Origin: Sphingomonas oligophenolica
GTDB taxonomy: Bacteria > Pseudomonadota > Alphaproteobacteria > Sphingomonadales > Sphingomonadaceae
Assembly (NCBI RefSeq): GCF_006438955.1
Contig: NZ_RCZK01000007.1
Coordinates: forward strand, 62,001-126,000
Direction of reading: 5' to 3'
Length of the DNA stretch: 64,000 nt
A program made the translations under genes and the position numbers. The notes below the pieces were generated by a model. The model worked only from the letters and a program-made list of their open reading frames with translations. It was not told the DNA's origin and did not search any database. This document shows positions 44,185 to 53,421 of this stretch, in pieces; positions within the stretch are counted from its first letter, which is position 1; every line of letters starts with the position of its first letter.

Positions 44185-44481
44185 ATGGACAAAATGGAAG
44201 CACTGGCCCGGTTGCGCGCGCATGAAGCGGATTTGCGCGACATGGGCGTTGCGCGGCTTTCGCTGTTCGGATCGACCGCCCGGGGTGACCAGAGGGCGGA
44301 TTCGGATGTGGATCTCGCCGCCACACTGGTGGAGGGTCATCGGCTCAACGCGTTCGACTTCGTCGGCATTCAAATGGCGGCAGCGGATATTCTCGGCATC
44401 AAGGTGGATCTCGTCAGCGAACCCGCGCGCAAACCGGGATTGCAGGCTGAAATCGATCGGGATCGCGTCCATGTCTTCTAG
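44185..44481 (+). CDS. MNT-family minimal nucleotidyltransferase (antitoxin-like, MntA)
   Basis: A 98-residue nucleotidyltransferase with the core motif LSLFGSTARGDQRADSDVDL (GSx10DxD), binding Mg and ATP. MntA proteins neutralise HEPN toxins by transferring AMP to them. The next gene encodes a HEPN protein that overlaps this one by 11 bases. It starts 33 bases after cobS; GGAGCTAAGTCG precedes the ATG. An unrelated function in nucleotidylation is possible, but the adjacent HEPN gene makes the TA reading strongest. Confidence 0.88.
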   Translation: MDKMEALARLRAHEADLRDMGVARLSLFGSTARGDQRADSDVDLAATLVEGHRLNAFDFVGIQMAAADILGIKVDLVSEPARKPGLQAEIDRDRVHVF

Positions 44482-44812
44482 GCGCGTGGCAGACCGGCTT
44501 ACCGATGTCATCGACAATATCGATGCGATCGCCAGGTACATCGGCACGTCGACCTTCGAGGACTACGCCGCCGACCGGTTGCGCAAGGATGCAACAGAAC
44601 GCTGTCTTGAACGGATCATCGAGGCCGTCGTGAAGATCGGCAACGAGCAGATGTCGGTCGTCGACCCAGCGTTTCCGGTCGAGCGTGCCCGCGGATTGGG
44701 GAATATGTTGCGCCACGCCTATGAAGAGATCGACGAGGGCCTGATCTACAACGTCGTGGTCGACGAGCTACCACGGCTTCGTGCGGCCTGTGCGGCAGCG
44801 CTGGCCAGCTAA
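44471..44812 (+). CDS. HEPN-domain toxin-like ribonuclease (HepT/DUF86)
   Basis: A 113-residue helical protein: [39 protein letters not shown] and a motif near residues 74-84 that reads [11 protein letters not shown]. The HEPN RNase motif is Rx4-6HxY; here the Arg next to Asn is Gly77 and Arg74 is three residues earlier, with His82 and Tyr84 in place, so activity is likely but not certain. ATG 44471 overlaps the MNT gene; its stop overlaps cobT (TAATG). This is a HEPN/MNT pair inside the cobaltochelatase operon. Confidence 0.85.
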   Translation: MSSRRVADRLTDVIDNIDAIARYIGTSTFEDYAADRLRKDATERCLERIIEAVVKIGNEQMSVVDPAFPVERARGLGNMLRHAYEEIDEGLIYNVVVDELPRLRAACAAALAS

Positions 44813-46638
44813 TGGCCAACGAAACCCCGCTCGATCGCTTCAAGGCCGTGCTCGGCGGCACGGCGCGGGCGTTGGCGGACGAACCCGAGGTCGAGCTCGC
44901 CTATACCGCGGATGCGCCGACCCAATCGGGCAAGCACATCAAGGTGCCAATGCCAGCGCGCGCGTTGCCCGCCGATCAGGTCGCCGAGGTGCGCGGGTTC
45001 GCCGACGGCTTCGCGCTGCGGCTGAAGCATCACAATCCGGCGCTTCACGCCAAGGCGGCGCCGGGGGATGCGGTGGCGCGCGCGGTGTTCGACGCGGTCG
45101 AGGGAGCGCGAGTCGAAGCGTTGGGGTCGCGCGGCTATGCGGGGATCACCGACAATCTGGCGCACGCGCTCGACGTCCGGCTGCGCGCCGATCCGATCAC
45201 GCGCGCGCGCACCCGCGACGAGGTGCCACTGTCGACCGCGCTGGCGCTGCTGGTCCGCGAACGACTGACCGGGCAGGCACCGCCCGCCGCCGCCGACAAG
45301 GGGCTGGCGCTGGTGCGCGACTGGATCGAGGAGAAGACCGACCTCGACGCGTTGAACCTCGCGCTCGACGACCAGCGCGCGTTCCAGTCGCTGACAATGA
45401 AAATGCTCGAACAGCTCGAACTCGTCGAGGGCGACCAGGTCCCCGAGGACAGCGACGAGGGCGGGGCCGATGAGGAAGGGACCGACGAGCAGCAGCAGGA
45501 CGAGGGCGAGGACAGCGATGACGAGGACGGCGGCCAGGGCGAAGGCGAGGTCGAGGCGCGCGGCGAACAGAGCGAATCCGACAGCGAGGACGGCGACGGC
45601 GAGGAGATGGGCGAGGATTCGTTCGACGACGCCGACGGCGAGCCGGGCGACGAGGGCGAGGAGGGGATGCAGCCGGTGCGCCCCAATCGGCCGTTCGGCG
45701 ACATCAACGCGCAGTTCGATTACAAGCCGTGGACGACGCAATTCGACGAGGTGATCGCGGCGACCGAATTGTGCGATGCCGAGGAGTTGACGCGGCTGCG
45801 CGGGTATCTCGACCAACAGTTGGTGCACCTGCAGGCGGTGGTGTCGAAGCTCGCCAACCGGCTCCAGCGGCGGTTGATGGCGCAGCAGTCGCGATCGTGG
45901 GATTTCGATCAGGACGAGGGGCTGCTCGACGCCGCGCGGCTCGCGCGGGTGGTGGTGAATCCGACCCAGTCGCTAAGCTACAAGATCGAGCGCGAGACCG
46001 ATTTTCGCGACACCGTGGTGACGCTGCTGATCGACAATTCGGGGTCGATGCGCGGGCGCCCGATCAGCATCGCGGCGATCAGCGCGGATATCCTCGCGCG
46101 GACGCTCGAGCGGTGTGGGGTCAAGACCGAGATCCTGGGCTTCACGACGCGGGCGTGGAAGGGCGGGCAGAGTCGCGAGGCGTGGCTCGGCGCGGGACGT
46201 CCGCCGCAGCCGGGGCGGCTCAACGACATCCGCCATATCGTCTACAAGAAAGCCGACGAGCCGTGGCGGCGCGCGCGCAACAACCTGGGGTTGATGATGC
46301 GCGAGGGGTTGCTGAAGGAGAATATCGACGGCGAGGCGCTGCTGTGGGCGCACGCGCGGCTGATCGCGCGGCCCGAGGAGCGGCGCATCCTGATGGTGAT
46401 CAGCGACGGCGCGCCGGTTGACGATTCGACGCTCAGCGTCAATTCGGGGAGCTATCTGGAACGGCACCTACGCCAGGTGATCGGGTGGATCGAGGGCAAG
46501 AGCCCGGTCGAGCTGGTTGCGATCGGGATCGGGCATGACGTGACACGCTATTACCAGCGCGCGGTGACGATCATGGATGCCGATCAGCTCGGCGGCACGA
46601 TTATCGAACAGCTCGCGGCACTGTTCGACAGCGAATAG
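44812..46638 (+). CDS. cobT: Aerobic cobaltochelatase subunit CobT
   Basis: A 608-residue partner of CobS. The N-terminal domain (about residues 1-200) contains [16 protein letters not shown] and [20 protein letters not shown]; a long acidic stretch rich in Asp/Glu/Gly follows at about residues 205-285. The C-terminal von Willebrand-type domain has the [16 protein letters not shown] starting at Asp408 and [19 protein letters not shown]. It chelates Co2+ together with CobS and CobN. Translation is coupled to the HEPN gene by a one-base stop/start overlap (TAATG). Confidence 0.95.
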   Translation: MANETPLDRFKAVLGGTARALADEPEVELAYTADAPTQSGKHIKVPMPARALPADQVAEVRGFADGFALRLKHHNPALHAKAAPGDAVARAVFDAVEGARVEALGSRGYAGITDNLAHALDVRLRADPITRARTRDEVPLSTALALLVRERLTGQAPPAAADKGLALVRDWIEEKTDLDALNLALDDQRAFQSLTMKMLEQLELVEGDQVPEDSDEGGADEEGTDEQQQDEGEDSDDEDGGQGEGEVEARGEQSESDSEDGDGEEMGEDSFDDADGEPGDEGEEGMQPVRPNRPFGDINAQFDYKPWTTQFDEVIAATELCDAEELTRLRGYLDQQLVHLQAVVSKLANRLQRRLMAQQSRSWDFDQDEGLLDAARLARVVVNPTQSLSYKIERETDFRDTVVTLLIDNSGSMRGRPISIAAISADILARTLERCGVKTEILGFTTRAWKGGQSREAWLGAGRPPQPGRLNDIRHIVYKKADEPWRRARNNLGLMMREGLLKENIDGEALLWAHARLIARPEERRILMVISDGAPVDDSTLSVNSGSYLERHLRQVIGWIEGKSPVELVAIGIGHDVTRYYQRAVTIMDADQLGGTIIEQLAALFDSE

Positions 46639-46653
46639 CGCCGCCGGGGCGGG

Positions 46654-47457
46654 TTACGCCGACGCGCTGGGCGAATCCGGGGCGTCCGCGGGTGCGTCGA
46701 CCTTGGTGATGCTGAGGTAGGTCACCAGCCCGACGATAACGACCAGAAACACCCCGCTGACCGGCATTGTCCCCAGCCCGAGGCCGCCGTCGGTCTTGGC
46801 CTGGGTCAGCAGATCGCCGATCGAGGCCCCCAGCGGACGCGTCAGAATATACGCGAGCCAGAACGCGAGGACGGGGCCGAGCAGCCCCGCGTAATAGCCG
46901 ACCGTGATCGCCGCGATCGACCCGCCGAAGATCAGCGCGGCGGTGAGATAGCCGAGCCCCGACGTTTCGGAGACCAAGTCGCCGCCCGCAGTCCCCAGCG
47001 CGAAGGTGAAGAGGATCGCCGCCCAGTAGAATGCCTCGCGTGTGGGGGAGTCGATCTCGTGGATCGAGAGTGTATGCTCGCGGCGATACCAGACGAAGAA
47101 GGTCGCGATCAGCGCAATTGTGAACGCGGCGGTCGAGATATAGAGGCTCAACCCAAGTTCGTCGGTCAAGGTATCGGTCAACAACGTGCCGACGACGCTC
47201 AGGAACACCACGACGAGCCAGTATTTCCACGGCACGTAGCGATCGCTGCGCATCTGGATCGCCAGGACGGCCACAAGCAGCACGGTCATGACGACCGAGG
47301 TGCCGTTCAGCCCCAATCCCAGCCGCACGTTGAGGAAATCCGCACCGGTTTCCCCCACCGTGGTCGCGAGAATCTTGATGATCCAGAAGAAGACGGTGAC
47401 GTAGGGGACCTTGTTGAGCATCTGCGCCCGTTGGTCGGTCATCGGTCGGTCGGTCAT
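46654..47457 (-). CDS. Multi-pass membrane protein, DUF347/COG4705-like
   Basis: A 267-residue protein with about eight hydrophobic helices. It contains two similar units, one beginning NKVPYVTVFFWIIKILATTV with GETGADFLN, the other around FYWAAILFTFALGTAGGDLV with SETSGLGYLTA, matching the internal repeat of this uncharacterised membrane family. Conserved Glu/Asp residues inside helices (VGETGADF and GGDLV) may line a transport path. The start at 47457 was chosen because AAAGGTGACGGG precedes it. It is convergent with cobT. The substrate is unknown. Confidence 0.82.
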   Translation of the reverse strand: MTDRPMTDQRAQMLNKVPYVTVFFWIIKILATTVGETGADFLNVRLGLGLNGTSVVMTVLLVAVLAIQMRSDRYVPWKYWLVVVFLSVVGTLLTDTLTDELGLSLYISTAAFTIALIATFFVWYRREHTLSIHEIDSPTREAFYWAAILFTFALGTAGGDLVSETSGLGYLTAALIFGGSIAAITVGYYAGLLGPVLAFWLAYILTRPLGASIGDLLTQAKTDGGLGLGTMPVSGVFLVVIVGLVTYLSITKVDAPADAPDSPSASA

Positions 47458-47691
47458 CCCGTCACCTTTCATGGGTGGATAGCGGCCACGCCGTCAACGA
47501 TGACGAGGGATCGCCCAGCGCGGCGTCGGTTGCGACATGCGTGATGTCCCAAGCGCCGCCGGGTTCCGATCGTTCCGCCTGCACGACAACATTGGGAAAT
47601 CGTATAGTTGCGCGGCGGCACGCGCGGGAACGCGGGAACTGCGATGCAAGCGATGTTCGACATTGGGGTCGCCCGTCGATACGCCAAGCCC

Positions 47692-47940
47692 ATGCCGCCC
47701 GTATCGCCGATCCTCACGCCAACTCCCTTCGTCGGCCCCGTCAAGCGATCGATCACGATTGCGGGGCATCAGACGTCCATCAGCCTTGAACCTGTATTCT
47801 GGTCCGCGCTCGACGCGGCGGCGGTCGCGCATGGGCTGCCGCTCAGCGCCCTCGTCGCACAGATCGATGCGGTGCGGATCACCGTAGCCGATCCACCCAA
47901 TCTGGCGAGCGCGATTCGGACGTGGTTGTTCGTTCGATAA
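47692..47940 (+). CDS. Ribbon-helix-helix (RHH_4) domain protein
   Basis: About 82 residues. The RHH_4 core reads VKRSITIAGHQTSISLEPVF then WSALDAAAVAHGLPLSALVA. Stand-alone proteins of this family are common in alphaproteobacteria and presumed DNA-binding regulators with unidentified targets. The N-terminal MPPVSPILTPTP is not part of the domain; ATGs at 47644 and 47653 are alternative starts with no better ribosome-binding site. It ends just before the Fur-like site of the receptor gene. Confidence 0.75.
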   Translation: MPPVSPILTPTPFVGPVKRSITIAGHQTSISLEPVFWSALDAAAVAHGLPLSALVAQIDAVRITVADPPNLASAIRTWLFVR

Positions 47941-47960
47941 TGTGAGAATTGTTCTCATTA
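47938..47960. promoter_or_regulatory. Fur box-like palindrome upstream of the TonB receptor gene
   Basis: The sequence TAATGTGAGAATTGTTCTCATTA contains TGAGAA-TTG-TTCTCA at 47943-47957, a palindrome closely matching the iron-regulator (Fur-type) consensus of alternating GATAAT-like half-sites. It lies about 57 bases before the TTG start of the receptor, in position to repress when iron is plentiful. Sphingomonads may use Fur, so binding by Fur is inferred from form and context. Confidence 0.7.
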
Positions 47961-48016
47961 GCATTGACTATGCGATTAACTCGCAATAGCGAGCTCCCAT
48001 CGAAAGGGGAGTTCGT

Positions 48017-50503
48017 TTGTCCACATCTGACGTCCCGTTCCTGGCCCTGTCCTGTATCGGCGCCTTCGCCACCGCGCCCGCCTGGGGCGCGGACGAGCCT
48101 AGGGGCACCACCCCGCCGCTCGCCTCCGATGAAGGCGGTGCCGACGAGGCGCAGCGGCGCGGCGATATCGTCGTCGTCGGCGACCGCGAGCACCGTGGGG
48201 ACGACGCCAAGGCGGTCGCGCCGCTGGTCAACACCCCGCGATCGGTGATCGTGCTGCCGCGCGCGGTGATCGAGCAAACCGGGTCGACGACGCTGCAAGA
48301 CGCGCTGCGCACCGTGCCGGGGATCACCTTCGGCGCGGCGGAGGGGGGCAATCCGATCGGCGACCGCCCCTTCATCCGCGGTTTCGACAGCCAGGGCAGC
48401 ATCTATGTCGACGGGGTCCGCGATCTGGCATCGCAGACCCGCGAGGTGTTCACGATCGATTCGATCCAGGTCGTGCACGGATCGGATTCGACGCTGGGCG
48501 GGCGCGGGAGCGCCGGCGGCACGATCAATATCGTGACCAAACAGCCCCAGCTCGACGATGTTGGATCGGTGCAGGCGAGCTATGGCAACGCCGATTACAA
48601 GCGCGTCACCGCCGACCTGAATGTGGCGCTGTCCGACACCGCGGCGTTCCGCGTCGCGGGGGTGTGGCACGACCAGGACGTGGCGGGACGCGACGCGGTC
48701 TATGCCCGCCGCTGGGGTGTCGCGCCGTCGGTGACGATCGGGCTGGGGACGCCGACCCGGCTGACCGCGAGCTATTATCATCTCGAAAGCCACGAGCTGC
48801 CCGACAGCGGGATTCCCTATCTCTACACCATCGCCAATGCGCCGGGGACGGGCGCGATCCACACCCGCCCCGCGATCGGCACGGTGACGACCGCGGGCGG
48901 GCAGACCGGCTATGTCGACCGGGCGAATTTCTACGGCCTGATTACACGCGATTTCCGCGACGCGACGACCGATCAGGCGCAGCTGCGCGTCGAGCATGAC
49001 TTCGGGGGGGTGACGCTGCGCAATACCGCGCGGTTCACGCACAACGACCAGCGCTATATCTTCACGCTGCCCGACGACAGCCAGGGCAATGTCTATGGCA
49101 CCACCGCGACCAACAGCGGCTGGCGGCTGACGAGCGGGGGTTATGTCTGGCGGCGCGGCAACACCCGCGACAGCAACAGCGAGAGCATCGTCGACCAGAC
49201 CGATCTGTTCGGCAAGGTCACGACCGGGGGGATCGAGCACAGCATCGCGATCGGCGCCGAACTGTCGTGGGAGAAAGCGCGGCGGGGCACGCTGGTGAGC
49301 GCGAGCGGTTTCGCGTTGAGCCCGCGCTGCACGACCGCGTCGGTAGCGCGCTATTATTGCACCAGCCTTTTCGCGCCCGATCCGTCCGATCCCTGGGTGA
49401 ACTATGCCAGCGATACGTCGGGCGTGGCGACGCCGATCGTGCGCGCGCCCTCCTATACCGACATCCTGAACGATGCGCGGACCCAGTCGGTCTATGGCTT
49501 CGATTCGATCACGCTGACGCCGCGGCTGATCGTGAACCTCGGCGTGCGCTACGACCGGTTCACGTCGGTGACGCAGCCGGGGGTCGCGACCGGGGATACA
49601 CCGCGGACGCGGATCGCGCGTACCGACAATTTGTTCAATTGGCAGGCAGGCGTGGTTTTCAAGCCGACCGCAGCGACGAGCGTCTATGCGAGCTATGCGA
49701 CCGCGGCGACCCCGCCCAACAGCCTGTTGGGCGAAGGGCGCGAGGACAATGCGACGATTCCAGGACGCAACGATCCCGCGACGCTGACGGTTGAGTCGTT
49801 GAAGGTGCAGAAGACGCGGTCGTACGAGATCGGCGCGAAGGCGAACCTGTTCGGCGAGCGGCTGGCGCTGGGGCTGGCGGGATTCCAGACCGACATCCGC
49901 AATGCGCGGGTCACCGATGCGGACAACACTGTATCGTTCATCGGCGTAACGCGGATCAGGGGCGTCGAACTTAGTGTCAACGGCACGATCCTGCCGGGGT
50001 GGACAGTGTTCGGAGGCTATACGTTCCTCGACGCGGTGATCGTCGATGGCGGTTTTACCGCGCTGACCGCGGCGGCGGTGGGCGGTCAAGCGGCGCAGGC
50101 GGTGACGGTGCGGTCGGTAAACACGGGCAAGCGCGTGCCGCAGACCGCGCGCAACGCGATCAGCCTGTCGACCAACCTTGCGCTGACCAAGCGGCTCCAG
50201 ATCGGGGGCGGTGCCTATTATCTGTCGCGGCAATATGGCGGCTATGCCGAAGACCGCCGCGCGGTGCAGACTGCGGCAGGCGTGGTGACCGTGATCCCCG
50301 CGACCAAGACGCTGTATCGCGAAATCCCCGGCTATTGGCGGTTCGACGCGCGCGCGAGCTATGCGCTGACCGATCGTGTCAGCCTGAGCGTCAACGCGCA
50401 AAACCTGACCGACGAGACCTATTTTACCCAGACCTACACCAACCACTATGCGAGTATCGCCGCGGGGCGGACGGTGTTCGGGACGATCGGGGTGTCGTTT
50501 TGA
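48017..50503 (+). CDS. TonB-dependent siderophore receptor (Fiu/PiuA-like)
   Basis: An 828-residue outer-membrane receptor. The signal peptide (FLALSCIGAFATAPAWG) is followed by the plug (NTPRSVIVLPRAVIEQTGST, FIRGFDSQGSIYVDGVRD, IQVVHGSDSTLGGRGSAGGT) and a 22-strand-type barrel ending in Phe ([10 protein letters not shown]). It is expected to import ferric catecholate or related complexes, given its company with Sel1 and PiuC genes. TTG 48017 follows GGAG at 8 bases; no ATG is available near. The Fur-like box at 47938-47960 precedes it. Its TGA overlaps the next start. Confidence 0.93.
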   Translation: MSTSDVPFLALSCIGAFATAPAWGADEPRGTTPPLASDEGGADEAQRRGDIVVVGDREHRGDDAKAVAPLVNTPRSVIVLPRAVIEQTGSTTLQDALRTVPGITFGAAEGGNPIGDRPFIRGFDSQGSIYVDGVRDLASQTREVFTIDSIQVVHGSDSTLGGRGSAGGTINIVTKQPQLDDVGSVQASYGNADYKRVTADLNVALSDTAAFRVAGVWHDQDVAGRDAVYARRWGVAPSVTIGLGTPTRLTASYYHLESHELPDSGIPYLYTIANAPGTGAIHTRPAIGTVTTAGGQTGYVDRANFYGLITRDFRDATTDQAQLRVEHDFGGVTLRNTARFTHNDQRYIFTLPDDSQGNVYGTTATNSGWRLTSGGYVWRRGNTRDSNSESIVDQTDLFGKVTTGGIEHSIAIGAELSWEKARRGTLVSASGFALSPRCTTASVARYYCTSLFAPDPSDPWVNYASDTSGVATPIVRAPSYTDILNDARTQSVYGFDSITLTPRLIVNLGVRYDRFTSVTQPGVATGDTPRTRIARTDNLFNWQAGVVFKPTAATSVYASYATAATPPNSLLGEGREDNATIPGRNDPATLTVESLKVQKTRSYEIGAKANLFGERLALGLAGFQTDIRNARVTDADNTVSFIGVTRIRGVELSVNGTILPGWTVFGGYTFLDAVIVDGGFTALTAAAVGGQAAQAVTVRSVNTGKRVPQTARNAISLSTNLALTKRLQIGGGAYYLSRQYGGYAEDRRAVQTAAGVVTVIPATKTLYREIPGYWRFDARASYALTDRVSLSVNAQNLTDETYFTQTYTNHYASIAAGRTVFGTIGVSF

Positions 50504-51249
50504 GCGCGCTCCTGCCCGATCATGTCGCGGCGCTGTCGGACGATCAGATCGCGGCGCGGCTGGAGGTCGATCGCGACGCGTTCATCCTCGAAGCGGCGGA
50601 AGCGGGGGTCGCCCACGCGCAGGCGTTGTGGGGACAGGTGTTGCTCGACCGGGGCGAGGCGCGCGCGGGGTTCGGCTGGTTCCTGAAGGCCGCGGCGCAG
50701 GATCATGTCATGGCGCTCAACATGGTCGGGCGGTGCTACGATCTCGGCTGGGGTGTGAGCGTCGACAAGACGCGCGCGGCGGCGTGTTTCCGCGTCGCGG
50801 CGGGGCGCGGCCTCGATTGGGCGATGTATAATTATGCGACGCTGCTGGCGCTAGGCGAGGGTGTTGCCGAGGACAAGGCGGCGGCGCTGACGTGGCTCGA
50901 ACGCGCGGTGGCGGAGGGATCCGGGTTGGCGCAGGCGAAGGCAGCGAACTTCGTCGGGAGCTTTGCCGAGGATGGCTGGGCGGGGCCGCGCGCTCTTACC
51001 AAGGCGCGGCGCTACTATGCGCGCGCGGCGGCGGGGGGCGATTTCCGGGGGTGTTTCAATCACGCGCGGATGCTGGGCGACGCAGGTGAGGTCACCGCAG
51101 CGTTGCCGTGGCTGACTCGCGCGGGGGCGTTGGGACATGCGCGGTTCATTGCGCAGGCGTGTGTCTATCTCGCCGCCAGCACAATTCCGGCGTTCCGTAC
51201 CCAGGGGCTCGCCGCGTTGCGCCAAGGCCAGGCGAGCCTGGCATGTTGA
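50500..51249 (+). CDS. Sel1-like repeat (tetratricopeptide) protein of the receptor/PiuC operon
   Basis: A 249-residue Sel1-repeat protein. Repeats read [60 protein letters not shown] and [18 protein letters not shown], each a helix pair. TTG 50500 overlaps the receptor TGA (TTGA); no ATG or GTG occurs in this frame just upstream. Sel1 genes between a Fiu/PiuA receptor and piuC are a known arrangement; the protein is presumably a helper or scaffold. No signal peptide is visible. Confidence 0.85.
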   Translation: MSALLPDHVAALSDDQIAARLEVDRDAFILEAAEAGVAHAQALWGQVLLDRGEARAGFGWFLKAAAQDHVMALNMVGRCYDLGWGVSVDKTRAAACFRVAAGRGLDWAMYNYATLLALGEGVAEDKAAALTWLERAVAEGSGLAQAKAANFVGSFAEDGWAGPRALTKARRYYARAAAGGDFRGCFNHARMLGDAGEVTAALPWLTRAGALGHARFIAQACVYLAASTIPAFRTQGLAALRQGQASLAC

Positions 51250-51926
51250 TCGCGATCCCCGATGTGCTCGATGCCGACGGCGTCGCGCGGCTGCGTGCGC
51301 TGATCGACCCCGCCGACTGGGTCGACGGCAACGCGACGTCGGGCACGCAGTCGGCGCTCGCCAAGCGCAACGCGCAACTGCCTGAGGATAGCGCGGCGGG
51401 GCAGGCGGCGGGTGCGATGGTGCTCGATGCGCTGGCGGCGACGCCGCGGTTCGTCGCCGCCGCGCTGCCGCGCAAGGTCTATCCGCCGCTGTTCAACCGC
51501 TATGCGGGCGGGCAGGAATTCGGCGCACATGTCGACACCGCCATCCGGATCCGCCGGGGGAGCGATTTCCGGATCCGGAGCGATCTGTCGGCGACGCTCT
51601 TCCTCGACGATCCCGACGGCTATGACGGCGGCGAACTCGTGATCGAAGGCGCGTTCGGCGAGCAGCGGGTGAAGCTGCCCGCGGGGCATATGGTGCTCTA
51701 CCCCGCGTCGAGCGTGCATCGCGTGACCCCGGTGACGCGGGGGGTGCGGGCCGCGTCGTTCTTTTGGATCCAGTCGATGGTCCGTGACGACGGCGCGCGC
51801 GCGTTGCTGTTCGAGCTCGACCAGGGGGTGCAGGCCGCCGCGGCGGCAATGGGACAGGAACATCCCGAATCGGTGCGCTTGACCGGGGTCTATCACAACC
51901 TGCTACGGCGCTGGGCTGAAGCGTAA
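51243..51926 (+). CDS. piuC: PKHD-type Fe(II)/2-oxoglutarate hydroxylase (PiuC/YbiX)
   Basis: A 227-residue Fe(II)/2-oxoglutarate-dependent hydroxylase. Metal ligands are His96 and Asp98 in [10 protein letters not shown], and the His in [12 protein letters not shown]; the 2-oxoglutarate Arg is in TRGVRAAS. The C-terminus [20 protein letters not shown] is typical of YbiX/PiuC. Such genes accompany iron-regulated Fiu/PiuA receptors. The ATG overlaps the Sel1 gene by 7 bases. The substrate of PiuC is still unknown; siderophore-related modification is inferred from context. Confidence 0.92.
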   Translation: MLIAIPDVLDADGVARLRALIDPADWVDGNATSGTQSALAKRNAQLPEDSAAGQAAGAMVLDALAATPRFVAAALPRKVYPPLFNRYAGGQEFGAHVDTAIRIRRGSDFRIRSDLSATLFLDDPDGYDGGELVIEGAFGEQRVKLPAGHMVLYPASSVHRVTPVTRGVRAASFFWIQSMVRDDGARALLFELDQGVQAAAAAMGQEHPESVRLTGVYHNLLRRWAEA

Positions 51927-51947
51927 CCCACGCTGGAGCCGAAGCCG

Positions 51948-52181
51948 ATGATCAAGACGTTCGTGAAGGACTATCCTTATATCCATCTCGGCCTGGGTTT
52001 GATCGGCAACACGCTGTTCGTGATCGGATCGATCCTGTTCCTCGAGCGGTTTTCGGCGTGGCATCATGTGGCGGTGGTGATCTTCATCGTCGGATCGCTC
52101 GGCATGTTGTTGGGGGCGATCGGCAAGGCGGTCACCGACCTCGACAAGGCGCGGCATGACCGCAGCGAACGGCAGCGCTGA
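51948..52181 (+). CDS. Small YrhK-like membrane protein
   Basis: A 77-residue protein with two hydrophobic helices, IHLGLGLIGNTLFVIGSILF and VAVVIFIVGSLGMLLGAIGK, and a charged C-terminus. The pattern with FLERFSAWHHVA between them matches the YrhK family, of unknown function. GGAG precedes the ATG by 9 bases. It starts 21 bases after piuC and may share the transcript. Confidence 0.75.
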   Translation: MIKTFVKDYPYIHLGLGLIGNTLFVIGSILFLERFSAWHHVAVVIFIVGSLGMLLGAIGKAVTDLDKARHDRSERQR

Positions 52182-52256
52182 CCGTGCGGCGACGAGGCAA
52201 CTTCGATGCGGGCCGTCCGTTGAGCCATGTGCAAGCGCAGACCCGAGGAAACTCCC

Positions 52257-52502
52257 ATGCCGATCACCGAACCCTTTGCCGATGGGCACCCCGACACCGA
52301 TCCGGAACGGCAGCACCCCAAGAACGCGTTCGATTCGGATCGCGGTCGCGACATCCCGCCCGATAATGGCCAACGCGCATGGTTCGACCCCAAGACTGGT
52401 GAAGTTCACGGGAGCGGCGTCGGCGCGGGCGGCGGCGAGAGTGGCGAAGATTTCGATTCCGACACCGCGAGTGGCGATGGCGCGGAACATCCCTCCGGTT
52501 AG
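52257..52502 (+). CDS. Small acidic hypothetical protein
   Basis: An 81-residue, strongly acidic, low-complexity protein without hydrophobic segments. ITEPFADGHPDTDPERQHPK and AFDSDRGRDIPPDNGQRAWF look like a disordered or stress-type protein; the end is Gly/Ser/Asp-rich (GAGGGESGEDFDSDTASGDG). AGGAAA precedes ATG 52257. I do not recognise a family. Expression is plausible from the ribosome-binding site and codon use like its neighbours. Confidence 0.55.
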   Translation: MPITEPFADGHPDTDPERQHPKNAFDSDRGRDIPPDNGQRAWFDPKTGEVHGSGVGAGGGESGEDFDSDTASGDGAEHPSG

Positions 52503-52621
52503 GACGGTAAGCAGCGCCGATGGGGCGGGGCAGCGTTTAGCGGCAGCCCGATGCGTCGATTTTCCGCCGCGTCGCGTTGGCGTGCGGCGACCCGCAACGG
52601 GCGAGGTCAGGGAGAACAACC

Positions 52622-53296
52622 ATGCGCTCACGGCCAGCGGTCATCATCTTCGACGTCAACGAGACGCTGCTCGACATCGCGCCGCTGGAGCCGCTGTTCG
52701 ACGAATGGTTCGGCGATGCCGCGACGATGCGGCAGTGGTTCGCGCAGCTGGTGCTGTATTCGCAGTCGCTGACGCTGGCGGGACGCTATGTCGACTTCGG
52801 CGCAATCGGGGCGGCGGTGCTCGGGATGGTAGCGCAGATTCGGGGGTGCGAGCTGCCCGGTGACGCTGCGGATCGGCTGGCGACGACGATCGGGGCGCTG
52901 CCCGCGCACGGCGATGTCGTCGAGGGGCTCGAACGGCTCAAATCCGCGGGGTTCAGGATCGTCACGCTGACCAACAGCGGCGCGGCGACCCAGCGGCGGC
53001 AGCTCGAACACGCAGGAATCGACCATCTGTTCGAGGCGCAGTTCAGCGTCGAGGCGGTGCGTGCGTTCAAGCCCGCGCGGGCGACCTATGAGCATGTCGC
53101 CGATGCACTAGGGGTCGAGATCGGCGCGACGATGCTGGTCGCCTGTCACGCCTGGGACATCGTCGGCGCGCGCGCAGCGGGATGCCAGACCGGCTTCGTG
53201 TGTCGATCGGGCAACGCCGAACTCGCGATCGATGACGGCCACGCCGATGTGTCGGTGGCGACGCTGGCAGAGCTTGCCGAAAAGTTACGGGTTTGA
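52622..53296 (+). CDS. HAD-superfamily hydrolase, haloacid dehalogenase type II-like
   Basis: A 224-residue HAD enzyme. Motif I reads VIIFDVNETLLDIAPLEPLF (nucleophile Asp), motif II IVTLTNSGAATQRRQLEHAG, motif III Lys in VRAFKPARATYEHVA and motif IV VACHAWDIVGARAAGCQTGF. The cap region WFAQLVLYSQSLTLAGRYVD fits the L-2-haloacid dehalogenase type II group. Whether it removes halogen or is a phosphatase is open. ATG 52622 follows GGGAG. Confidence 0.9.
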   Translation: MRSRPAVIIFDVNETLLDIAPLEPLFDEWFGDAATMRQWFAQLVLYSQSLTLAGRYVDFGAIGAAVLGMVAQIRGCELPGDAADRLATTIGALPAHGDVVEGLERLKSAGFRIVTLTNSGAATQRRQLEHAGIDHLFEAQFSVEAVRAFKPARATYEHVADALGVEIGATMLVACHAWDIVGARAAGCQTGFVCRSGNAELAIDDGHADVSVATLAELAEKLRV

Positions 53297-53421
53297 TGAT
53301 CTTAGCCGACGCTCCCGATCGCAGAATCGAGGTAGATTCTACGGGATTGCCGCGTTAGGCACCCGCGGTCGGTGGCGCGCCGTGAGGGCGTCCGGACACC
53401 GTCAAGGGAAGGACGAGCCGG

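Noticed and set aside
47879-50446. Very long minus-strand open frame (over 850 codons) opposite the TonB receptor
   Set aside because: It is rich in Arg/Asp/His in the pattern expected from antisense of GC-rich coding DNA, and the receptor on the plus strand is unmistakable.
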